Assembly: GCA_016713365.1 (NCBI GenBank)
Contig: JADJPG010000106.1
Location: 1-22,730, forward strand
Source of the DNA: Verrucomicrobiota bacterium
Lineage (GTDB): Bacteria > Verrucomicrobiota > Verrucomicrobiia > Limisphaerales > JADJPG01
Direction: 5' to 3'
DNA: 22,730 bases
A program made the translations under genes and the position numbers. The stretch's first letter is position 1. Each line of letters begins with the position of its first letter. This document shows positions 10,701-19,704 of this stretch, in pieces. The notes under the pieces are model-generated. The model saw nothing but the letters and a program-made list of their open reading frames with translations. It was not told where the DNA came from and did no database searches.

Positions 10701-11258
10701 CGCTGCCGCCCAGCCCAGCCCGATGTCCGCAGCGGGCACAAACACCTTCTTCGGAGTGAGCGCATTGAAAATCGGCGCCGGACGATCCGCCATCTCCACG
10801 CCAAAGGAGGCGCCAGCGACCTGCGCAGGATACCCGAGAAAACTCGGACGCGACGGTCGTTCCATCAGGCCGCACCAGCGCCGAGATATCCGCGTTCTGC
10901 ATCCAGTTTGAAATTCGTGTGAAGCTCGCCATTGGCGACGCGACGATCCTTCTTCGAGGCGAACACCACGAGAAATTCCCCCGGCCCAATCGTCGTCGCT
11001 GGGAACCTCCACTTCTTCAGCTCCTTCCGGCTGTCGGTGAGGAACCATCCGTCCAAATTCGCCGCGCCGGCATGGCGTTATACAGCTCGATCCAATCCGA
11101 GTAATCGCGATCCCGATCCGCCAGCGTGCGAAGCGTTCGCCGCCATGAATTCGGAAATGATCACCCGCCTCCTGCATCCGCCGAACTCAATCCCGCGCCG
11201 TACCACGCGAGGAGCAAGGGAAGCAAAAGCCAGCGTCCAAAGTTGTCGGAATATCCAT
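7759..11258 (-). CDS. Secreted lamin-tail / chitobiase-like / CotH-kinase protein, N-terminus frameshifted
   Basis: A very large exported protein (about 1,160 residues). The last 850 residues are intact. The N-terminal part shows a signal peptide in one frame (RWLLLPLLLAWYGAGLSSAD). A lamin-tail domain is split over further frames (VIISEFMAAN, DYSDWIELYN, LDGWFLTDSRKELKKW, TIGPGEFLVVFASKKDRR). Next come a beta-sandwich region and a chitobiase C-terminal-like module (VVRYTFDGSEPNLNSAVYSE). The CotH region then shows ERGHSTRNQSKSSLTVRL, WVLYAPFSDKTLMRDVLAYE, YFGVYVLVERI, GGYILKRDHSD and PAWDWNLAFGN; a second chitobiase-like module follows (KIYYTVDGSDPRLPGG). CotH proteins are atypical secreted kinases known from spore coats; no spores are implied here. 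The start is taken as the ATG at 11256-11258 with an indel soon after. It lies 129 bases downstream of the sulfite oxidase gene. Target unknown. Confidence 0.85.
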
Positions 11259-11387
11259 GATGTCGTTCGACTCGGATGATTATCCGCCTCTTCAAACGGC
11301 TGCCAGAGGAAACACCATGCGATTTCGTAAATTCTGCACGTGCGGCAGAACGTCGGAAATCATACCCATCCACACGTCCAACAACGC

Positions 11388-12533
11388 TCAAACCGTGATC
11401 TTCCGCGGCCACTGGTGGTTCTGATTCCCAGTAAGTCTTCTTCAACTTGATCACCGGTTCGTCCGCCGTCGGCTGCGACTTACCCTCCTCATCGGTCGCG
11501 CGCGAAACGATCGTATGCTCGCCCTTCGTCGGGTTCTTCCAATCGAACGTCCAGAACGTCCAGCAGAACTTCGAACGGTTCTTCCGATCGATCGTCGCCT
11601 TCACCCACGGACCGCCACATCGATCTGCAATTCCACCTTCTCCAACGGCGTGCCGTCGCCCCAGGCCGCACCGTGGATGCGAATCGTTCCGTCCTTCAAC
11701 CGGAACGCGCGCGCCGGCATCGACTTCACCAGCATCGGTCCGATGCTCGTCTCGCGATGAATGGTTTTCCCGTCCGTTCCTCGCCGCGCAGCGTCACGTA
11801 TTCGCGCGCCATGTGCTTGCTCGCTGATGCGGCGGTCCAGCACCTCAATGCGGCTCAGCCACTTCACCCACGCCACGCCATACCAACCCGGGACCACGAG
11901 ACGCAGCGGCGCGCCGTGCGCAGTATCGAGCGGCTGACCGTTGAACTCGTAGCAAAGCAAAAATATCGTCGCGCATCGCATCGGCCATGTGGAGACCGCG
12001 GGGAGAAAGTTCGCCGTTCCTCGATCTTTTCACCTCGTCCTTCTGCGTGTCCGCGCCGAAGAACGCCACCTCGATACCACGCTTGCAGGGCTCGCATTCA
12101 CGTACAACGGCGCGAGCGGCGTGCCCGTCCATTTGATGTTCCCGATCGCGCCCATAAACCCAGCGCTGGCGTTGTTGCCGGAACATTCCAGCGTCGCGGT
12201 GATCGTCTTCCGGCGACGCTTCTTCCAAATCGTCGAGCGTCAAGCGCGTCGGGTTCCGTTCCAATCCGCCGATCTCGAGGTTCCACGACGCGAGATCGAT
12301 CTTCGGCACGCCGTAATGCTGCACCTTGCGAGAGCTGCTCGTTCGGCGTGATCCGGCTCTTCAAATCCTCCCACTTGATGCCGTTCGTGCCGGACTGTTT
12401 GTCGGTGAAGGGAATCAGCTCCCGCGCCTTCCTCCGGCTCGGGAAAGCCGAACGTCGATGCGGGTGGGCAAGGCGGGGGCAGCAAGGCGACGCTGCCTCG
12501 AATCATGTCTCTGCGAGTCACTTTGGTCGTCAT
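11388..12533 (-). CDS. Sulfite-oxidase-family molybdopterin enzyme, Tat-exported, frameshifted
   Basis: About 380 residues of the sulfite oxidase/SoxC-like group, periplasmic molybdenum enzymes that oxidise sulfite or related sulfur compounds. The start ATG (12531-12533) opens MTTKVTRRDMIRGS, a twin-arginine signal. In order, over several frames: GTNGIKWEDLKSRITPNEQL, HYGVPKIDLASWNLEIGGLE, TITATLECSGNN with the probable Mo-ligand Cys (codon 12183-12185), IGNIKWTGTPLAPL, HGAPLRLVVPGWYGVAWVKW (cofactor-domain signature) and the dimerisation-domain end CWTFWTFDWKNPTKGEHTIV, SRATDEEGKSQP and KKTYWES. Deleting one base after WES gives NHQWPRKITV and the TGA at 11388-11390, which matches the usual ending of the family. 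No heme domain is present. The start lies 35 bases from the TlpA stop. The natural substrate cannot be told from sequence. Confidence 0.83.
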
Positions 12534-12568
12534 GCGGTCTTCTTTTCTCCTGTCTGGAATCCAAGCGT

Positions 12569-13102
12569 CTACTGTTCCGCGAGCAGCTTTTTCGACCCTG
12601 AGCCACCAAGTCCTTGCGCGCATTCATCTCGCGCAAGTTTCCCTTCCGATCGATCAGCCACATGGTCGGGATGCTCTCAATGCCAAGCTTCTCGCCGATT
12701 CGATTCTCCCAGCCGCGACCGTCGAAATACTGCGGCCACTCCATCTTCTCCTTCTTCACCACATGGTTCAGCGCCGCCTTCTTGTTGTCGAAGCTGATGC
12801 CGACGATCTCGAATCCCTTGTCATGCAACCGGTCGTAGGCCGCCTTGACGTTAGGCAGTTCCAATGCACGGACCGCACCACGTCGCCCAGAAATCCACCA
12901 GCTCGACCTTCCCCTTCATCTTGCTCAAATCGACTTCGCGTCCGTCGGTAGCTTTGAACTTCAAGACGAACGGCTGGCCGACTTTGGCCTTGCCGACTTC
13001 AAGCGCGTCGGCAGCAGCGACAGGGGCCGCGCCCGCCGGAGTGAGGAGCGTCAGCAGGGCGAGATACGTTTTGCCCTTCAGGAACAACGATCGTGAGTGC
13101 AT
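12569..13102 (-). CDS. TlpA/ResA-type periplasmic thioredoxin, one or two frameshifts
   Basis: Starts MHSRSLFLKGKTYLALLTLL (signal peptide), followed by the thioredoxin-like fold typical of TlpA: VGQPFVLKFKATDGREVDLS, KGKVELVDFWATWCGPC with the CGPC redox site at about residues 76-79, then ELPNVKAAYDRLHDKGFEIV and ESIPTMWLIDRKGNLREMNA with the cis-Pro. The active-site Cys is followed by ATTGGAA where ATGGAA would keep frame, so one T near 12862 is probably extra. The C-terminus fits best as SKKLLAEQ with TAG at 12569-12571, needing another shift near 12610. Length (about 178) suits the family. It should reduce disulfides in exported partners. It sits between the TPR-redoxin and sulfite oxidase genes. 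Confidence 0.85.
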
Positions 13103-13215
13103 GGAAACAGGCGGGCGACTTAACTTTTCGTGGCGGCGGGCGTCATCAGTTGCTCCGCGCCCTTGCCGGAAGCTGGCGGCATCTTTTTCTTCTTCGCCGC
13201 CACCAGGCCTGATTT

Positions 13216-15635
13216 TCAGGTCAGCCCTAGCAATCCTTCGATTCCGCGAGCAGGAACTTCGTGTCGGTGAACGGCTCGAAACTGATGTCCTGCCAAGCGC
13301 ACCAGACCCTGACCATCGATCAGGAACGTTCCGTGCAACGGCATGTTCTCGAAGTCATCGAACGCCCGGAAGCTCTTAAACGCCGCCAGCGCTCGTCCGA
13401 CAGCAGCGGGAACGGAAAGCCATCCTCGCTCTTGCTCTTCGCGAACGTCTTCTTCAAACCCTCCACCGTGTCGGTGCTGATCGCGACGAGCGAAATACCC
13501 GCTTCGGCAAAGTCCTTCGTCGCCGGACCAAACGCGTCTGAGCTGTTCGAGACAATGCACGCAGCCATAGCCGAGGCAGAACAGCACCACCACGGGCTTG
13601 CCACGGTATTGCTTGAGCGAAACCTGTTTCCCCGTTCGCGTCAGCCAATGTCCATTCCGGAGCCAGCGTCGGCTGCCAGCGGAACGGTCCCACCAGATCG
13701 AACGCCGGGCGTTGTCCCGTCCGTCGACTGCGGCGGAGGCGTCCGCCAGTCCGCGGGCAGTTTCAGCGGAAGCCGCCAGCGGCGCAAGCCGCACCAGAAC
13801 AGGCAGGTCAAGTCCGCACCGCCCGCTACCACTCGCAGTTGCTCGAGATGCTTTCGCCGCCTCGTTGGTCTTGCCGACTCGCCATGCCTTCCACGTAGTT
13901 CGCCAGCGGCTGGACCTGATTGGTGGCGCTGTTCGAAGCTTCCTTGGCGTAGGTCTCGGCCTTCTCCTTGTCGCCGGTCCGGAGGAGGATTTGTGCGCGC
14001 TGTTCCTTCGGCAGATCCTTCACCGATTCCAGCATCTCCTTGGTCACTTCCTTCTTCGTAGCAAGAGCCGCATACACCCTTCAGCTCGTCGATCGCGCTC
14101 TACCGTCTTCTGGATGCGGCTGGCGTGTGAACGCAGTGCTCGGTCATGTTGGTCGCCAGCTTGTCGTCAGCGATCTTGTCCTTGGCGCCTTCTCTTCCCC
14201 GCTTCGTCGGCCGCGTTACGACGTTGCTCGCGCTGACTTTCAAGACGGTTTCCTACCCGGCGATCTGTTCCTCGCCTTTCTTCACTTCGCCTTCTCGAAG
14301 TAAGCCGTGCCGAGCACCACCAGTCGGCGCACCTGTTCGTCGGGGGATATCCGTCGGCTCCAGATACAACCGTGTCCGCGAGCGCGATGGTCTGATCCCA
14401 GAGTCGTAGCGGCTCCGCAAGCTCACGAGGCTCGTGCGACCATGCCGCGCTGCTGGTGCGACGTTGATACGCTTGAACGCTGATGGCTCGAAATCTCGTT
14501 GGTCGGACTAAGGTAGGCGGTGAGCGCGTGTTGCACTGCGGCTGGATGCCGGGGTAGCTCGACCATGTTCTTCGCGAGGTCATGCCTTCCCGCACGCGAC
14601 CGAGGTAACCCAGATTCCGGAATCAGCCACTCGTTGTTGTGGGCGTAATTATGAATCTCATCCGGCAACACGCGATCGCGCATCATGTGCGCATGGTCCA
14701 CGCGAGCAGAAGCTCTGCTGCCACAGCCGCGTCGGCGGGAAACGATTCAGCTCGAGTAAATGTGCCCCGGAGACATGCCCACATAGGAAGCGATGCCCGC
14801 AGCGCCTGGCCGCAGAGCGCCGCAGAATTCAACGCCCGCCGTTCCTTCTCCCCATCCCAAAGATAAATCCGGTAGTGATGCACCGGATGCATCGGGTCGA
14901 CGGCGAGGACGCCGTGCGCCAGCGCGTCCACCGTGGTGTGACTGGTGATGCGTAGTCCTTGCCCTGATTATCCCAAATCTTCCAGACGAGAAAAACGCCT
15001 GGCCTCGATGTCGTCCGGGAACTCCTCGATCAACTGTTCCGGGCTCCGAACGAAAGCCGATCCGCTCCGTGTCGCTCGACGTCGTGGCAGCGACGGCTGG
15101 TGTGGACGCCGACGCGTTCGTCGAACGCTCTCGATTTCTTCTCCGCCTTCTTGGCGGATTTCTTGTCCTCGGGGTAGAGCTTTCCGGCGGCCTCGATCCA
15201 AAGACACTCCCGACGACTCAGGCCATTGGTCAATTGATTCGCCCGCTCGACAAATTCCCAGGCACGCTTCGCGTTGTTCCGCGTTCGCCAGCGCCATGCC
15301 CCAGTAAGCCATCGCGCAGTTCGTATCCAGCGCCGCCACCTGACGGAACGACCGTTCCGCCGCAAAATCACAAAGCCCGTGCAACTGCCCGACGCCTTGC
15401 AAAAAGAACTTCTGCGCCAGCGGAATCTTCGTGGTGATCGGGAAGTTTTATCTTCGGCATCCCTCCGCATCTGATGTGCCGCCTGTCGCGGCCTCCGGTT
15501 GGGCGCCTCGCCATGCAGCGAATGCCCGCCACCGCGGCATCCGCGTCCGTCTTGTCCTCGGATGATCGGCCATGGCGGGCGGAGACCATCCACAGGGACG
15601 CGCAAAGCGAGACGAGACCGCGGAACCGAGTTCAT
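13216..15635 (-). CDS. Secreted TPR protein fused to a C-terminal redoxin domain, heavily frameshifted
   Basis: About 805 residues. A signal peptide (LVSLCASLWMVSARHG) follows the ATG at 15633-15635; an ATG 12 bases earlier is equally possible. The TPR part, in several frames, includes FFLQGVGQLHG, AERSFRQVAALDTNCAMAYW, GMALANAEQ, LIEEFPDDIEA, VDALAHGVLAVDPMHPVHHY, RIYLWDGEKERRALNSAALC, DHAHMMRDRVLPDEIHNYAH and LAKNMVELPRHP. These I recognise as conserved in TPR-redoxin fusions of Verrucomicrobiota and Planctomycetota. The C-terminal part is an AhpC/TSA-TlpA-like redoxin: KPVVVLFCLGYGCVHCLEQL with a CVHC pair, ISLVAISTDTVEGLKKTFAK, NMPLHGTFLIDGQGLVR and a final ESK(R)LLGLT. The breaks are densest at 14100-15000. 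After the stop, 13120-13215 stays open and ends MTPAATKS, so a short tail may be missing from this model. Probable role: periplasmic thiol/peroxide chemistry on a protein scaffold. Confidence 0.75.
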
Positions 15636-15735
15636 GGCAATTGTCATGGGCAGTTTTGAGCCGAGTTGTGTCGTATGGCGCTGACTTTGACGTCGACATG
15701 CCATTCGCCGAGAAGGGAATTTTTGATTTTTGCGC

Positions 15736-17252
15736 TACGCACCCATCGCTGCGGCGGGTGCGCTTCACCAGCTCGTTGTCCGAATCCCGAGCCACGCAAG
15801 TTGGGAACACGCTCGCCGCCGTGAAACCGTTTCCCGCCATGGCGCCGACGCAATGCGCTTACATCTTCTAGCACTGCCGAGCTGAATTTGTAATCATGCG
15901 AATCGCTGCGGCCCTTCTTTGGAAGATCAAACGCCGCGCGCGCCATCCGCCAGCGCCTTCGCATCCCGCCTGCGTTCAAATATTACGCCACATCCTTCCG
16001 CGCCGCATCCATGCGCTTGCCGCTGATGTCCGCGAAGATTTCCTCCAACGCCCGCTGCCGGACACCTTGAGCGATGCCGGTTCCAGTTCGTCGATGCGAA
16101 TGCCCTTGTCCTTCGTTCCCGCGGAAGAGCGCATGAACGCCTGCACGATGAGCATCCGCCGCGTCTCCTCATTCGTCGCGTGCCGAAAGGAATAATGCGT
16201 CGCGTTCGTGAAGGTCGAGTGCAGCGACAGAAATCGGCGATTGCATCAACAACTCCCCTGCTCCGACGAACAACACGCGTCGAAAACTGAGCCGGCGCCA
16301 CGCCTGCCGATTCAGACCTTCCACCGTCAGCTCACTTACCGATGGACGACCCCGTGGATCGCGCGCAGCAATTCCCTTCGTTCCGTCGCGTCCGGCTTTC
16401 CGTCCAGCCAACCGGCGCGAATCTGTTTCACGTGTTCGACATTGCGGCGGAAACGGCCGGTCCGCCGGCAAGATCCTGCTTCGCCCGGGATTTCCCTTGT
16501 CGCCGGAAACGATCCTAGCAAGCCAGACGCGAGCGAACGCAACACCGGCTCCGCGCGTGATGCCAGACGAATCACTTCCAGCGTGCGAAAGCTGTCCGCC
16601 CATAAATCTCCTTTGTGCCCGATCTCGCGAAAAATCGCGCACGCCGTAGCGGCACAGGATCTCGTGAATCTCATTCGCGCCCGCCGTCCGCGCGAGCCCC
16701 AACGATGGCTGCGTCCGCCGTCGCTTCGTCCCAGTTGTCCATCGCGTCGATGAAGGCTGGCGCGCCTTGTCACTCTTCCGGACCGCCGGTTCATCCACCG
16801 GCGCCAGCGCCCAGTCGCCCTCCTGCACATCGCGCGCCTGCGAACTCTTGAACTGATCAATCGCCCAGAAGATCGGCAGCCAACGCTCACTGTCCGGTGA
16901 CGACAAACTCGCCAGATGCGCCGAGTTCACCACCAGCACCGCGTGAAACTTTGAACCCAATCGGCCGCGGCTGGATGGGCGCACGCCCGCCAGCTGGAGC
17001 GCCGCCAGCACCTCGCGATACGTCGTGCCGCGTTGGATGCGCAACGCCACCTCGTCCAGCACCCGTTCACGCGACGTGTTCTCCAGCAACCGCACCAGCG
17101 GCTCAATCTCCGGGTGCAGCCGCACCGATCTTCGCTCCAGCTTCGCCTCCGCGGCGGACACGCTGGGCAGCCGCGACAAAAAACCTAGGTCGCCCAACCC
17201 CGCCAGCGCCCCCGCGCCCAACGTGGTTCTCCAGAAAGCTTCGGCGTTTCAT
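15736..17252 (-). CDS. Tat-exported conserved protein of unknown function, frameshifted
   Basis: The start ATG (17250-17252) overlaps the stop of the upstream gene as ATGA. It opens MKRRSFL and, one shift later, TLGAGALAGLGDLGFLSRLP, a twin-arginine signal. The body reads LHPEIEPLVRLLENTSRERV, HAVLVVNSAHLASLSSPDSE, RWLPIFWAIDQFKSSQARDV, GDWALAPVDEPAV, HEILCRYGVRDFREIGHKGD, LWADSFRTLEVIRLASRAEP, FVGAGELLMQSPISVAAL and HDYKFSSAVLEDVSAL. One more shift gives APAAAMGA and the TAG at 15736-15738. I have the impression of a widespread family in Planctomycetota/Verrucomicrobiota with no assigned activity. Several conserved His (HAVL, IGHKG, a late HDYKF) could bind metal or a cofactor, but that is inference. 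Its place in a redox operon and its Tat signal suggest a folded, cofactor-bearing periplasmic protein. Confidence 0.72.
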
Positions 17253-17609
17253 GGTGTGTCGTGTTCTTTGAAAATGGTTTCAACTTTGGCCAGTCGAAAC
17301 TTCGTCCTGTCGTTTTGACAGTAGATTCTACCGTCCACCGCCCGCGCCGTGGAGATTGTACGCAAATCGCCTCCGCCGGCTCGCCAAGGCGTTTCCACCA
17401 CTCGCGGTCGCTCTACGAAGAACAACACCACCGAAATCATTAAACAACTGGCGCATGCCGCCATTAGCCACCCAAACCAAGCCGAATCATCAAAGAAGAG
17501 CGGAACAGTCGCGCCTCCGAAAATCGCCACGATGAGAAAACGTCCCTGCCTTCACCTTCACGCGCTCCTCCTTGTCCTTCCACCCGCCGCCGAAAACGAT
17601 TTTGGACAT
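17249..17609 (-). CDS. Small membrane protein, one frameshift
   Basis: Starts at the ATG at 17607-17609 (MSKIVFGGGWKDKEERVKVK) and, after a one-base shift near 17535, continues AIFGGATVPLFFDDSAWFGW, LMAACASCLMISVVLFFVER, then a basic soluble tail ending IFKEHDTP. Two hydrophobic stretches can be seen, so a two-helix inner-membrane protein of about 120 residues is likely. The stop TGA overlaps the next ATG as ATGA, implying translational coupling to the Tat-exported protein. The rhodanese gene ends 16 bases upstream. Family not recognised; it may anchor or assist the downstream exported protein. Confidence 0.6.
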
Positions 17610-17625
17610 CGCACTCACGAGACCT

Positions 17626-18027
17626 TCACTTCTTCTTCACCGGCTTGCCCGCCTTCTCCCACTCGCTGAGCCCTGGCTCCAGATTTACCACATTCGTAAA
17701 CGCGGCGTCCTTCATGATCCCGCACGCCTTGAGCCCGCGCTTCCCGTGCGCGCAATACATGAGATACGTCTTGCCCTTGTCCAGCGCCGCCACCTTCTTA
17801 GCGAAATCCGGCCCATTCACATCCAGATTCACCGCGCCCGGAATGTGCCCTCCGAACTCCTTCTCCGTGCGTACATCCAGCACCACCGCGTTCTTTGCCG
17901 CGCGCAGTTTGTCGAACTCTTCCACGCTCGCATTCTTCACGCCGGGTGGAACGGGCGGCTTCTCCGCGGCCGGGAGCGAGACGAGACAGAGCACCAACAC
18001 CAGTGGGATCAGATAGAGGGCTTTCAT
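17626..18027 (-). CDS. Periplasmic single-domain rhodanese
   Basis: An intact 133-residue frame. The signal peptide MKALYLIPLVLVLCLVSLPA is followed by AEKPPVPPG. The rhodanese domain has NAVVLDVRTEKEFGGHIPGA (substrate-proximal loop, residues about 47-66) and YLMYCAHGKRGLKACGIM with catalytic Cys in a CxxxxR loop (about residues 93-98), followed by NVVNLEPGLSEWEKAGKPV. All key residues are present, so sulfurtransferase activity (sulfane sulfur to thiol or cyanide) is plausible. It is the first gene of the redox operon. The 32 bases between its ATG and the divergent plus-strand ATG at 18060 leave little room for two promoters, so one start may be mis-chosen or the promoters overlap the genes. 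No strong ribosome site seen. Confidence 0.87.
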   Translation of the reverse strand: MKALYLIPLVLVLCLVSLPAAEKPPVPPGVKNASVEEFDKLRAAKNAVVLDVRTEKEFGGHIPGAVNLDVNGPDFAKKVAALDKGKTYLMYCAHGKRGLKACGIMKDAAFTNVVNLEPGLSEWEKAGKPVKKK

Positions 18028-18059
18028 ACGGAGTCGTGTTTGAAATCGTTTGGGACTTT

Positions 18060-18940
18060 ATGCAAGACGAATTCCGGACAGGTCTGCTTCAAGCAAGGAG
18101 CGCATTCGCGAAACCGCTCGCTAATTCCTCGGCATTTGATATGCAATCCCTCACGGAACAAATGAGCAATCTTGAACAACTCTGCGATTTTTACCATGCA
18201 CGAGGAAACTCCAGTGGAATCAATCCCAAGCAGCCCTCCATGGAGAACGTGTTCAATGAAGTTTATTTGATACTGCGCACAGCACCTCCGGAAGCAGTTG
18301 CCAACACACTGACATTTGACCGCGACGCCCATGCCACCCGCATCCGTTTCGTGACGACTCTAAAAGCACCTCGCTGTATCCGATGTATGGGAATCGCCCA
18401 AATGTTGCCTTTCAGAGCTCCCAATTTTGTTTGAGAAACAGCGCCATATACACGATTGGAAAACTTACCCGTAAGGGAGATCCCACCTTCTTTCCGACGC
18501 GCTTCCGTTCTATCTGGCAAACGATCGGATCAACCTCCCCAATTTGCTCTTTGAACTCTTGTGGCTGACAAACGAAATGAACTGGAGCTTCATAGAACAA
18601 ATCTCCACGAGCAGCCACTACTTGAAACGATGGAGTCTGTGTCAGGTGCTCGATGAATCCGGTGATTCAACGGAAACCTTGAACCGGTTCGATATCATAC
18701 TCAGCCCGACTAAAGACCGATCCGCACCCCGCTAATCGCTGCCCAGGCAGCATTCCGGTCGAAAGAGTTCGAGCGAAGCTTGGACCAAAGCTGCCCAAGG
18801 CTGAATGGCGAAAGGAAGTAAAACGCATTTCAAGTTTGGAACCGCGCATCTCCTTCTTCTTCACGGCGAACCAATTCATGCGCGACAGGTCCGATTATTC
18901 ATTGGATGACTTTGATCGGTTTGTGGCCAGTTTGGTTTGA
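18060..18940 (+). CDS. Hypothetical protein on the opposite strand, less GC-rich, three frameshifts
   Basis: Not recognised. Four consecutive plus-strand segments read as ordinary soluble protein and join end to end: MQDEFRTGLLQARSAFAKPL through DRDAHATRIRFVTTLKAPRC (to about 18380); MYGNRPNVAFQSSQFCLRNS and AIYTIGKLTRKGD (to about 18485); HLLSDALPFYLANDRINLPN, LLFELLWLTNEMNWSFIEQI, STSSHYLKRWSLCQVLDESG, DSTETLNRFDI (to about 18695); and SARLKTDPHPANRCPG, LGPKLPKAEWRKEVKRISSL, FFFTANQFMRDRSDYSLDDF, DRFVASLV ending at TGA 18938-18940. About 290 residues, no signal peptide or membrane helix seen. The start is uncertain: an ATG at 18060, a GTG slightly upstream, or a later ATG near 18150. The segment looks less GC-rich than the genes either side and is followed by palindromic repeats, which suggests acquired DNA. 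Confidence 0.5.
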
Positions 18941-19080
18941 ATGGCATCTCGGCCGGAGCGCAGCTGTGGCGAAGCCCAGCCGCAGCACATCCAATCATCC
19001 CGCGTGTTGAAACATATCCACCTCGACCTTCCTCCACCTGCCGCGACTGGTCCTGCGGACACAGTCGCGCTCCGTAGGCG

Positions 19081-19163
19081 GCCTCGCGGAGTGAGGCACT
19101 GACGGTAGCCGTGGGCTTCAGCCCACGGTCAGGCACCGCATCAGCCCGCGTCGCGGAGCGACG
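19081..19163. repeat. Cluster of short palindromes (REP-like)
   Basis: Three hairpins lie within 83 bases. GCCTC/GAGGC flank 7 bases at 19081-19097. CCGTGGGC (19109-19116) and GCCCACGG (19121-19128) form a perfect 8-bp stem with loop TTCA; an alternative outer pairing CTGAC/GTCAG can form around it (19099-19132). CGTCGC (19149-19154) and GCGACG (19158-19163) form a 6-bp stem with loop GGA. Palindromes of this style recur between genes in Verrucomicrobiota genomes as far as I recall; copy number here cannot be judged from one window. Confidence 0.6.
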
Positions 19164-19483
19164 TTCTCCTTCAATTCAGCTTGGAAGCCAAGGCTTTAGC
19201 ACTCCGGTTCACCTTTGATGTGAATGGTTTAGTTCCGACGAATCAAGCCTTACCGAATCCAACTCCGTACCGGCGATTTCTAACTCACCCGCTACGATAC
19301 TGCTGGCACGGGCGCTGGCACTTTCGGCACGTTCGTTGTGAGGCGTGGAGCAGCATTTTCAACAGATTCGAGTCTGGTGCCAGTTCGCGGGCGAAGTCTG
19401 GAGCCTTCCATCCGAACGGATATTACAAACTGTAGGTTCTGTGCCCAAGACCCGGCGTGGTTTTGCGAACGCAAACCTAAGAG

Positions 19484-19567
19484 CCACCGGCAGCGGTGGG
19501 CGGCGCTGTCAAGATGGACCGCAGCGCAGCGAGGAGGATCTTGACAGCGCGAGCCGCCCGACCGCTG
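19484..19567. repeat. Nested long inverted repeat
   Basis: The core is a perfect 13-bp inverted repeat: GCGCTGTCAAGAT (19503-19515) and ATCTTGACAGCGC (19538-19550), with 22 bases between. Outside it GGGCGG (19498-19503) pairs with CCGCCC (19554-19559), and CAGCGGT (19491-19497) with ACCGCTG (19561-19567), so most of the element can fold into one long stem. A competing local hairpin CCACCG/CGGTGG (19484-19499) uses the left edge. No U-run follows on either strand, so this is not an ordinary terminator. Confidence 0.7.
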
Positions 19568-19671
19568 TTCATTTCCGCGTGCGGTTAACTGGCATCTCCT
19601 TGCCGGCTTTTGATGGGTTGCAACCGCATCACCCACGATGGCGTGTTGTAGTTGGTGGCGGGTGTGAATGT

Positions 19672-19697
19672 CACCGGCACATGAGGAACTGCCGGTG
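19672..19697. repeat. 8-bp hairpin
   Basis: CACCGGCA (19672-19679) and TGCCGGTG (19690-19697) are perfect 8-bp arms around a 10-base loop, only 8 bases before the next, larger inverted repeat. No poly-T follows. Confidence 0.55.
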
Positions 19698-19704
19698 TCC
19701 GCGC

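Noticed and set aside
11288..11375. A short minus-strand ORF between the sulfite oxidase stop and the CotH start (GMISDVLPHVQNLRNRMVFP)
   Set aside because: About 27 codons with no ribosome site; too little to separate from chance.
15739..15763. 7-bp inverted repeat CGCACCC/GGGTGCG at the end of the Tat-exported gene
   Set aside because: For minus-strand transcription it is followed by A-rich, not T-rich, sequence, so it is not a convincing terminator.
17895..18059. Upstream extension of the plus-strand unknown gene into the rhodanese gene
   Set aside because: This part is antisense to an intact, clearly recognised rhodanese and its signal peptide.
18876..19136. An 86-codon minus-strand frame starting MPDRGLKPTATVSASLREAA
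   Set aside because: It overlaps the palindromic repeat cluster and the end of the plus-strand gene; frames of this kind are usually by-products of repeats.
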